DNA from: Flammeovirgaceae bacterium
Lineage (GTDB): Bacteria; Bacteroidota; Bacteroidia; Cytophagales; Cyclobacteriaceae
Assembly: GCA_027487845.1 (NCBI GenBank)
Contig: JAIYCV010000037.1
Span: 62,001-126,000, forward strand
Direction: 5' to 3'
DNA: 64,000 nucleotides
The notes beneath the pieces are model-generated. The model searched no databases, was not told where the DNA came from, and saw nothing but the letters and a program-made list of their open reading frames with translations. Shown in pieces: positions 55,044 through 61,659 of this stretch (its first letter is position 1; each line of letters opens with the position of its first letter). Position numbers and translations under genes: made by a program.

Positions 55044-55199
55044 ATGAAATTGGTTGATATCATCATTCTTTCCTTGGCGGTGGTCTTCGTAATTATTGGC
55101 ATCTATGAGATTATGACGCGCGATATCAGCTTCGCGTATTGGTCGATTATGCTGTCCACAGGACTGTTTTTCTTATTTGTTTATCGTAAGAAAAAATAA
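55044..55199 (+). CDS. 51-residue membrane protein
   Basis: Start ATG 55044, stop TAA 55197-55199. It begins MKLVDIIILSLAVVFVIIG and ends SIMLSTGLFFLFVYRKKK. Two hydrophobic segments (about 4-21 and 33-47) are linked by a short polar loop YEIMTRDIS, with a basic C-terminus, so it is a two-helix membrane hairpin. It lies between lptC and the CorC/HlyC gene, nine bases before the latter, on the same strand and downstream of a TACCTTTG box. Small genes of this type are easily missed. Family unknown. Confidence 0.7.
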   Translation: MKLVDIIILSLAVVFVIIGIYEIMTRDISFAYWSIMLSTGLFFLFVYRKKK

Positions 55200-55207
55200 C
55201 TTCTTCC

Positions 55208-56521
55208 ATGGACACTCATCTGATTCCAGCCATTCTTATTTCACTCGTATTTTCGTTTTTCTTTTCCGGCATTGAGATAGCATTTCTTTCGGCAAATCGG
55301 CTACAAATAGAACTTAAAGCTAAAAAAGGAGTCACCTGGGCCACTATCATGTCGCGGTTTATCAAGAAACCTTCGGGTTTTATTGGCACCACCCTAATTG
55401 GCAATACGCTGGCATTGGTTCTTTTTGGCATTTACACCACCGAAATGTTCGAGCCCATGCTAAAGGAAACTTTACCTGCCAGCCTAAACAATGAGCTTTC
55501 TGTTCTATTGATTCAAACTTTTGGATCTACCATGGTCATTTTGTTTACGGCTGAGTTTCTTCCTAAGAGTTTATTTCTAATCAATCCCAATCTCATGTTG
55601 GCGGCTTTGGCTGTTCCGTTTCAGCTGCTTTATTTTCCTATTTGGGTGATCATGTTTCCAATCGTCTCACTGTCAAAGTTTGTAATCATTTACGTCTTGC
55701 GCCTAGAGTATTCGGAAGAGAAGCCCGTTTTCGGATTAACTGATCTGAATAATTATTTGAAAAATTCTTTGAACGTAAAGCACGATGACGAAGAAATAAA
55801 GCTTGACAGAAAGATATTCCATAATGCGCTAGAGTTCAAAACCGTTCGCATCCGCGATTGCATGATTCCAAGAACAGAGATAGCCGCCATCGACATTCAG
55901 GACGGCATCGAAAAGCTAAAAGAAGCATTTTTGGAGAGTGGCCATTCTAAAATATTGATCTACAAAGAAAAAATTGATGACATTATTGGCTATTGTCATT
56001 CAGCTGCCCTTTTTGGCAAACCCCAAACAATTGAAGAAATTCTAACTCCCATTAGAATTGTGCCCGAAACCATGCTTGCAAATGCATTGATGGTTCAATT
56101 GATAAAAGAGCGTAAAAGCCTGGCGGCCGTTGTGGATGAATTTGGTGGAATTTCGGGTTTGGTGAGTATGGAAGATGTGATCGAAGAAATTTTTGGAGAT
56201 ATTGAAGACGAGCATGACGAAGACACGTTGTTGGAGCAGAAACTGGATGACAAAACATATCAACTGAGTGCCCGGCATGAAATTGATTACCTGAATGAAA
56301 CATATGGTTGGTCATTGCCTGAGGGCGATTATGAAACGCTGGGCGGCCTTATTCTTTCATTTACAGAAGATTTTCCCGATCAAGGGGAGGAAATCAAAAT
56401 ACCCGGTTACACCTTTTCCATTCTTACCACGCTGGATAACCGTATTCAAACCGTTACACTTACCGTGGAGGATGGGAAAAAGGGCAATTCTGCCACAGAA
56501 TCAGTAAACTTCCACGGATGA
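55208..56521 (+). CDS. CNNM/CorC/HlyC-type membrane protein
   Basis: 437 residues. The DUF21 membrane domain (about 1-180) has four helices and FSGIEIAFLSANRLQIELKAK (about 19-39). Two CBS domains (about 200-325, with CMIPRTEIAAID and VVDEFGGISGLVSMEDVIEEIFGDIEDE) bind adenine nucleotides. A CorC/HlyC transporter-associated domain closes the protein (about 345-430). Homologues act in magnesium or cobalt efflux; the old name hemolysin is misleading. Transcribed with the 51-residue membrane gene upstream. The ppiD-like gene has its own promoter. Confidence 0.92.
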   Translation: MDTHLIPAILISLVFSFFFSGIEIAFLSANRLQIELKAKKGVTWATIMSRFIKKPSGFIGTTLIGNTLALVLFGIYTTEMFEPMLKETLPASLNNELSVLLIQTFGSTMVILFTAEFLPKSLFLINPNLMLAALAVPFQLLYFPIWVIMFPIVSLSKFVIIYVLRLEYSEEKPVFGLTDLNNYLKNSLNVKHDDEEIKLDRKIFHNALEFKTVRIRDCMIPRTEIAAIDIQDGIEKLKEAFLESGHSKILIYKEKIDDIIGYCHSAALFGKPQTIEEILTPIRIVPETMLANALMVQLIKERKSLAAVVDEFGGISGLVSMEDVIEEIFGDIEDEHDEDTLLEQKLDDKTYQLSARHEIDYLNETYGWSLPEGDYETLGGLILSFTEDFPDQGEEIKIPGYTFSILTTLDNRIQTVTLTVEDGKKGNSATESVNFHG

Positions 56522-56533
56522 TTTTTTTAACCT

Positions 56534-56563
56534 TTGCTGAATTGACAGAACGGGTTAAATTTG
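56534..56563 (+). promoter_or_regulatory. Promoter of the ppiD-like gene (TTG-N19-TAAATTTG)
   Basis: TTG at 56534-56536, exactly 19 bases, then TAAATTTG at 56556-56563: a complete match to the Bacteroidota promoter. It predicts a start near 56570 and a ~35-base leader before the ATG at 56604. Confidence 0.8.
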
Positions 56564-56603
56564 CGGCTCTTTAATTTTTTTTAACATTTAATTTTCGGTT
56601 TTT

Positions 56604-58721
56604 ATGGCATTGATAAGCACGCTGAGGGAAAAAATGACCAAATGGGTTGTCGGTTTTATTGCCCTCGCCATGATCGCCTTCATTGTAGGTAGCGATTTAT
56701 TCGGCAGTGGCCCGCGCTCCATTTTTGGAGGTAGCGACAAAGAAATTGGCGTTATTGCCGGTAATAGCATTTCACTAGAAGAATATCAGGCTGTCTTGCA
56801 AGACAGGGAAAACAACTACATTCTCAACTTTGGCCGCCAACCTGGCGAGCGTGAGCAGCCTACCCTGCGCCAACAAGCTTGGGATCTATTGATCGCCAAA
56901 TATGCCATCACCACACAATATGAAAAAGTAGGCGTACAAGTAACCACAGACGAGATCTGGGATGTGATCCAAGGGAAGAATATTGACGAAAACATTAAGC
57001 AATCATTCTTGGATTCACTCGGCAAATTCGATCGAAGTAAATTAATCAGCTACCTGCAATCTTTGGATGCGCAGCCGGCAAATTCAGAGGCAAGGGTTCG
57101 ATGGAATCTTTTCAAGCAAAGCCTTGTGCCGGGCCGCGAGCGTTTGAAGTACGAAAACCTAATCGTTAAAACCAATTATGTAACTGAAGCAGAAGGCGAA
57201 CGCGACTATCACAATCAAAATGATGTTGCTGAGGTGAAGTATTTGTATGTGCCTTTCTTCTCGGTCAGCGATTCAACCATAAAAGTTACAGATAGTGATC
57301 TGAAAGGCTACTACGAAAAAAATAAAAAGAAATACAAAGTAGAGCTTAGTCGCAATATGAGCTATGTAACCATACCATTAGTTGCCACAGCGGAAGATTC
57401 GTTGGCCATCCGTCAGGAATTGGAAAGACTTAAAGTATCATTTGCTACAACGACTGAAGATTCGGCTTACGCCACCAACAACAGCGATGGAAAGAACGCT
57501 TTTGAAAAAGTATCTCCTTCGAAGTTGCCAACGTTCTTAGCCAGTCAAAAAGAAAATTTAATTGCGGGTACGATTTTGGGGCCACTGATGGAAGGCAGCA
57601 ATTATAAACTAGTTAAAGTTGTAGCCGTGGGTGAGGATACCATAGGCACAGCTAAGGCGAGCCACATCCTAATTAAATGGGACAAAGACACACCGGAAGA
57701 AAAGGCCAAAGCAAAAGAAAAGGCTACCAAGATTTTGAAAGAGATTAAAGGCGGTGCTGACTTCGCTGCTAAAGCAAGGGAATTTGGAACTGACGGTACC
57801 GCTTCAAAAGGCGGAGACCTAGGCTATTTTACTTCGGGCCAAATGGTAAAACCATTTGAAGAGGCTGTTTTTAAAGCAAAAAAAACAGGTTTACTGCCAG
57901 AGTTAACCGAAACTACCTTTGGCTATCACATTATTAGTGTAACCGAAGTTAAAAATAACACTGCCTATACAATAGCTACCATTGAACGCGAAATCACACC
58001 GAGTGAAGCTACGCAAAACGAAACGTTTAGAAAAGCAGACACTTTTGCCAGTGGCCTTTCAGGAGTTGACGAATTCAAGGAAAAAGCAACGAAAGAAGGT
58101 TTAATTGTGTACGATGCGAATGAAGTAAGCACCACCGAGAGAAGAGTAAACAACTTGGGCGAAGCCCGCCAAATGGTTACTTGGCTGTTCCGCGATGCAA
58201 AAAATGGAAAAGTTTCAACTGTATTTGACCTTGAAAATAATTACGTGGTAGCCGTAATGACAGGTGAAACAGAAGCTGGGTTTAAGCCATTGGAGAAAAT
58301 TAAAGATGAAATAACGCCGATGGTGAAAAATGAACTAAAAGGCAAAGCGATCATTGAAAAATTAGCGGCTCAAAAAGGTTCGTTAGAAGAAATCGCAAAG
58401 GCGTTTGGCAGCGATGCCACAGTAAATACGGTGAATGATTTGAAGTTAAATGGAAATGCGTTAGGCACAATTGGCTTCGATCCGACTGCAGTGGGTGCAG
58501 CTTTCTCATTGGAAGGAGGAAAAACTACGAAGCCTTTTGCTGGAGAAAATGGCGTCTTTATCATTGAGATGAAAAATAAAACGGTGGCCCCGGGCATGCA
58601 AGAATATGCTACGTTCAAAAATCAAGCTCTTCAAGCCATGAATGGTCGAGTAGCTTACAATGTTTCTGAAGCATTCAAAGATGCCGCGGAGATAAAGGAC
58701 AAACGCTATAAATTTTATTAG
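56604..58721 (+). CDS. ppiD: PpiD/SurA-type periplasmic folding chaperone with parvulin domain
   Basis: 705 residues. One N-terminal membrane helix (about 14-33) anchors a large periplasmic part. The SurA-like N-terminal domain (about 40-165) and a middle region are followed by a parvulin PPIase domain (about 350-450: KASHILIKWDKDTPEEKAK, GGADFAAKAREFGTDGTASKGGDLGYFTSGQMVKPFEEAVF, the latter by position 375-415). A second SurA-N-like region forms the C-terminus. It helps exported proteins fold at the outer face of SecYEG. Own promoter upstream, two hairpins downstream. Confidence 0.9.
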   Translation: MALISTLREKMTKWVVGFIALAMIAFIVGSDLFGSGPRSIFGGSDKEIGVIAGNSISLEEYQAVLQDRENNYILNFGRQPGEREQPTLRQQAWDLLIAKYAITTQYEKVGVQVTTDEIWDVIQGKNIDENIKQSFLDSLGKFDRSKLISYLQSLDAQPANSEARVRWNLFKQSLVPGRERLKYENLIVKTNYVTEAEGERDYHNQNDVAEVKYLYVPFFSVSDSTIKVTDSDLKGYYEKNKKKYKVELSRNMSYVTIPLVATAEDSLAIRQELERLKVSFATTTEDSAYATNNSDGKNAFEKVSPSKLPTFLASQKENLIAGTILGPLMEGSNYKLVKVVAVGEDTIGTAKASHILIKWDKDTPEEKAKAKEKATKILKEIKGGADFAAKAREFGTDGTASKGGDLGYFTSGQMVKPFEEAVFKAKKTGLLPELTETTFGYHIISVTEVKNNTAYTIATIEREITPSEATQNETFRKADTFASGLSGVDEFKEKATKEGLIVYDANEVSTTERRVNNLGEARQMVTWLFRDAKNGKVSTVFDLENNYVVAVMTGETEAGFKPLEKIKDEITPMVKNELKGKAIIEKLAAQKGSLEEIAKAFGSDATVNTVNDLKLNGNALGTIGFDPTAVGAAFSLEGGKTTKPFAGENGVFIIEMKNKTVAPGMQEYATFKNQALQAMNGRVAYNVSEAFKDAAEIKDKRYKFY

Positions 58722-58732
58722 TAGACTTTCAT

Positions 58733-58782
58733 AAAACCTCCGAGGTCTTTTGTTTCAACAGCTCAGGACCTTGGAGTTTTTT
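58733..58782. terminator. CCTCCAAGGTCTT-family hairpin after the ppiD-like gene
   Basis: AAAACCTCCGAGGTCTT at 58733-58749 pairs with AGGACCTTGGAGTTTTTT at 58764-58781, allowing one or two non-canonical pairs; a T-run follows. It starts 12 bases after the ppiD-like stop. Same family as 11740-11786 and 14919-14967. Confidence 0.75.
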
Positions 58783-58803
58783 GGGTTAAAAGGTAACATG
58801 ATG

Positions 58804-58824
58804 GCCCCTTAAAAGGGGCTTTTT
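58804..58824 (+). terminator. Second intrinsic terminator after the ppiD-like gene
   Basis: GCCCCTT (58804-58810) pairs with AAGGGGC (58813-58819) around a two-base loop, followed by five T. Together with the hairpin at 58733 it forms a tandem stop before the DUF493 gene. Confidence 0.8.
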
Positions 58825-58832
58825 GCTTTAAT

Positions 58833-59096
58833 ATGAACGAAGATTGGTATTTATCATTTCAAGAAAAATTAGACCAACATTATGCATGGCCTTCGCTGTA
58901 TATTTTTAAGTTCATTGTTCCGAAAGGAAAAGAAGCTGAACTGAAGCAACTCTTTCTCTTGCATACAGCAAACGAGAAGACATCTAAAAATGGGAACTAC
59001 ACCAGCGTAACACTTCAAATGATGATGCCTTCCAGTCAGGCGGTTATTGACGTTTATAAGAAGATATCGGAAATAGAAGGCATCGTTTCTCTTTGA
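58833..59096 (+). CDS. DUF493-family protein (YbeD-like)
   Basis: 87 residues. A ferredoxin-like beta-alpha-beta pattern: YIFKFIVPKGKEAELKQLF, NYTSVTLQMMMPSSQAVIDVYKKI and IEGIVSL. This is DUF493, related to small regulatory ACT-like folds; function is not established. It starts nine bases after the terminator, so it either uses a very close promoter or read-through. The pterin dehydratase gene follows. Confidence 0.8.
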   Translation: MNEDWYLSFQEKLDQHYAWPSLYIFKFIVPKGKEAELKQLFLLHTANEKTSKNGNYTSVTLQMMMPSSQAVIDVYKKISEIEGIVSL

Positions 59097-59150
59097 TTTT
59101 TGGCAGGGCCGCCACGCAAATGCTATCTTTAACAAATAACTATTTTTTGT

Positions 59151-59381
59151 ATGTGGATAGAAGAAGACAATAAACTAAAGAAGACCTTCAAGTTTAAAGA
59201 TTTTACAGAAGCGTTTGGTTTTATTACCAAGGTGGCTTTAGAAGCGGAGAAGATGAACCACCATCCGTTTTGGAGCAACGTCTATAATTCGGTGAGCATC
59301 GAGCTTTCAACACACGATGCCGGGAATGTAGTTACTGAAAAAGATTATGCGTTGGCTAAGATGATTGATTCGCTTAGCTAA
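59151..59381 (+). CDS. phhB: 4a-hydroxytetrahydrobiopterin dehydratase
   Basis: 76 residues, a shortened member of the family (about 95-105 typical) that lacks the first strand. The active-site region [20 protein letters not shown] has the two histidines and the SNVYN motif, and [20 protein letters not shown] closes the fold. It recycles the pterin carbinolamine formed by aromatic amino acid hydroxylases; in bacteria without such enzymes the role is uncertain. A near-match -7 box (TATCTTTA) lies at 59124-59131. Confidence 0.88.
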   Translation: MWIEEDNKLKKTFKFKDFTEAFGFITKVALEAEKMNHHPFWSNVYNSVSIELSTHDAGNVVTEKDYALAKMIDSLS

Positions 59382-59468
59382 TTCAAAATTGCAAAAAATT
59401 ACAGATTACAAATTGCCGATTTAGTAGTGTGATTCTAATTTGAAATCTTGAACTTGTATTTTGAAATC
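59382..59468. repeat. TTCAAAATTGCAAAAAATT / TTGAAATCTTGAA repeat stretch
   Basis: Short AT-rich direct and inverted units of the family at 18097-18165 fill the gap between phhB and rsmI. No open reading frame. Could be a processing or end signal. Confidence 0.55.
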
Positions 59469-59470
59469 AA

Positions 59471-60151
59471 ATGGAGAAGATTGCGCTCTACCTCGTCCCA
59501 ACTCCTATCGGCAACCTGGGAGATATCACATTGCGCGCGTTGGAAATCCTCAAATCGGTAGACACTATTTTAGCGGAAGACACTCGGAAGTCAGGAATTC
59601 TGTTAAAACATTATGAAATAAGTAAACCGCTGCAAAGCTTTCATATTTTTAATGAGCATCAAACACAAGACGGGCTAGTTAAACGAATGCTGGCGGGCGA
59701 AGTAATGGCACTTATAAGCGATGCCGGGACTCCGGGAATCTCTGATCCAGGATTTCTTCTTGTACGCGAGTCTTTAAACGCTGGCTTAAAAGTAGAATGC
59801 CTACCGGGTGCTACCGCTTTTGTTCCGGCACTTGTGAAGTCGGGTTTCCCGACAGATCGATTTGTTTTCGAAGGTTTTTTGCCCCACAAAAAGGGCAGGC
59901 AAACCGCCATTAAAAAGCTAGCGGAAGAGGAACGCACTATCCTACTTTATGAGTCCCCCCATCGGTTGGTTAAGGCATTAGAGCAAATTTTGGAGTTCTT
60001 CGGCCCCGACAGAAATGTTTCGGTTTCGCGCGAGCTCACCAAAGTGTATGAAGAAACCGTTACGGGAAGTGTGTCATTTGTGCTGGCACATTTCAAAGCA
60101 AAAGATGTGAAGGGCGAAATTGTAATTGTGATTGAAGGCAAAAAGGAATAA
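59471..60151 (+). CDS. rsmI: 16S rRNA (cytidine1402-2'-O)-methyltransferase
   Basis: 226 residues. The signature LVPTPIGNLGDITLRALEIL (about 8-27) and LISDAGTPGISDPGFLLVRE (about 80-99) are those of the RsmI branch of the tetrapyrrole-methylase fold. FEGFLPHKKGRQTAIKKL and YESPHRLVKALEQI complete the SAM/RNA-binding part. It methylates C1402 in the decoding centre of the 30S subunit. The gene lies alone, between repeat stretches, 84 bases before the inositol-phosphatase-like gene. Confidence 0.96.
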   Translation: MEKIALYLVPTPIGNLGDITLRALEILKSVDTILAEDTRKSGILLKHYEISKPLQSFHIFNEHQTQDGLVKRMLAGEVMALISDAGTPGISDPGFLLVRESLNAGLKVECLPGATAFVPALVKSGFPTDRFVFEGFLPHKKGRQTAIKKLAEEERTILLYESPHRLVKALEQILEFFGPDRNVSVSRELTKVYEETVTGSVSFVLAHFKAKDVKGEIVIVIEGKKE

Positions 60152-60234
60152 TTGTTGGATATTTAAGCTATGAGCTTTAAGGTTCGAGGCGTTTCTCGTG
60201 GCTGGCGGCTCGAAACTCATAAACCAGTCTGCGA

Positions 60235-61026
60235 ATGAATTTACAAGAAATCGAAAACAACGTAGTTGATCTTTGCCGCGAAGTGGGATACTTTATTCAA
60301 ACGGAATCTAAAAACTTTGATAAGAACCGTATTGAATTGAAAGGTGACGGATTTACGAATTTGGTTTCTTATGTGGATAAGGAATCCGAAAAAAAAATTG
60401 TGGCTGCTTTAAACAAGATTTTGCCAGGGTCTGGAATTCTTGGCGAAGAAGGTTCTTCTGTCGATGGGACGAATGATTATCGGTGGATCATCGATCCGTT
60501 AGACGGTACAACTAATTTCACACACGGTCTTCCTATTTTTTCTATCAGCATTGGCCTGCTGAACCACAATGAAATTGTGGCTGGCGTGGTACACGACATC
60601 ACTCGTGGCGATGCGTATCATACTTCAAAAGGGAATCCTTCTTATTGCAACAACCAAGAAATTCACGTATCGAAGGCTCGTAACCTAAACGAAAGTTTGC
60701 TCGCCACCGGGTTTCCCTATTACCATTTTGATAAGCGAGATGCCTACCTGGAAATAATTAAACTATTTCTCGAAAAAACACACGGCATCCGGAGATTGGG
60801 CAGCGCTGCCATTGACTTAGCATACGTTGCTTGCGGCCGCATGGAAGGTTTTTTTGAATACAATCTTAATGCGTGGGACGTGGCCGCGGGTGCATTGCTA
60901 GTTCAGCAAGCAGGTGGTAAGGTTACCGACTTTAACGGAGGTGGCAACTTCCTTTTTGGAGGAGAGTTATGCGCAGCGTGTGATGTACACAAAGAAATGC
61001 TGGACATAATCAAAGAAAAATGGTAG
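60235..61026 (+). CDS. suhB: Inositol monophosphatase family protein
   Basis: 263 residues. Metal ligands are visible: GEEG near 69-72, IDPLDGTTNF (about 86-95, the DPxDGT motif) and the C-terminal WDVAAGALLVQQAGG with the final aspartate. The length and motif order match IMPase/SuhB. It hydrolyses inositol-1-phosphate or related sugar phosphates; the symbol is a family-level assignment. Convergent with the DUF5615 gene, with 17 bases between the stops. Confidence 0.92.
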   Translation: MNLQEIENNVVDLCREVGYFIQTESKNFDKNRIELKGDGFTNLVSYVDKESEKKIVAALNKILPGSGILGEEGSSVDGTNDYRWIIDPLDGTTNFTHGLPIFSISIGLLNHNEIVAGVVHDITRGDAYHTSKGNPSYCNNQEIHVSKARNLNESLLATGFPYYHFDKRDAYLEIIKLFLEKTHGIRRLGSAAIDLAYVACGRMEGFFEYNLNAWDVAAGALLVQQAGGKVTDFNGGGNFLFGGELCAACDVHKEMLDIIKEKW

Positions 61027-61043
61027 CCGCTTTTTAGTTGCTT

Positions 61044-61394
61044 CTAATTGAGAAGAGTTGTTCTGATCTTATTCACGGTAACGGTAGTAAATCGCTTTAG
61101 CAAAAAATTTTCATGCGCTCTAAAAAGTTTTACCACAGTGTCGATCATTTCTAGTCGCTGTGAGAATTTATACCTAAGCAAAACCACGCTTATGTTTTTT
61201 CTGCCATGAGCAAATACCCAATTCCCGAAATCCTTGTCATTCGTCAAAATGAGCCAAGGCATATCCTTAGCAAAATCTACAATCATTTCATCAGTCATAC
61301 CAGGTCGGCTTTCCTTAATTGAGTAAACCTCAAATCCATTTGTTCCCAACGCCTCAATGATACTTCTATCTATGTTCTCGTCCGCAAGTATCAT
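61044..61394 (-). CDS. DUF5615 PIN-like toxin
   Basis: 116 residues. It begins MILADENIDRSIIEAL, an N-terminal LADENI motif with acidic residues as in PIN-like DUF5615 proteins. LILTNDKDFGNWVFAHGR (about 52-69) contains the second acidic pair and the DFG element of the family. These proteins are predicted ribonucleases that pair with DUF433 antitoxins. The start overlaps the end of the DUF433 gene by four bases, so the pair is coupled. Toxicity is inferred. Confidence 0.82.
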   Translation of the reverse strand: MILADENIDRSIIEALGTNGFEVYSIKESRPGMTDEMIVDFAKDMPWLILTNDKDFGNWVFAHGRKNISVVLLRYKFSQRLEMIDTVVKLFRAHENFLLKRFTTVTVNKIRTTLLN

Positions 61395-61618
61395 TTGATT
61401 GATAATATCTCCTCGTGCGCTACAAGAGAAGAAGCATATTGGAGGGCCGCTTTAATATCTGACACAGTAATATGTGGGTACATGTCAGTTATTTCCGCAA
61501 AGGAAGCTCCTTCGGAAAGCATGTTTAAAATATGTTCAACAGTGATTCTAGTACCCTTTATTGTAGGCTTTCCAAGCATTATGGCAGGGTCACTAACTAT
61601 GTTGTTATTTTCTTCCAT
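61391..61618 (-). CDS. DUF433-family antitoxin
   Basis: 75 residues from the ATG at 61618 (MEENNNIVSDPAIMLGKPTI). The DUF433 pattern is LGKPTIKGTRITVEHILNML, followed by ITDMYPHITVSDIKAALQYA, a winged-helix-like DNA-binding fold used by VapB45-type antitoxins. It overlaps the downstream toxin gene by four bases (ATGA). The -7 box TATCTTTG on the minus strand (61622-61629) lies only three bases before the start, the same arrangement as at the UPF0175 gene. Confidence 0.85.
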   Translation of the reverse strand: MEENNNIVSDPAIMLGKPTIKGTRITVEHILNMLSEGASFAEITDMYPHITVSDIKAALQYASSLVAHEEILSIK

Positions 61619-61621
61619 AGC

Positions 61622-61629
61622 CAAAGATA
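61622..61629 (-). promoter_or_regulatory. -7 promoter box TATCTTTG before the DUF433 gene
   Basis: Read on the minus strand, TATCTTTG then three bases then ATG. A full TAnnTTTG match but with no TTG at 19-base spacing. Suggests a leaderless or nearly leaderless transcript if used. Confidence 0.4.
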
Positions 61630-61659
61630 CTCAAATTCCTAAAATTCATTTGTTTGGAA

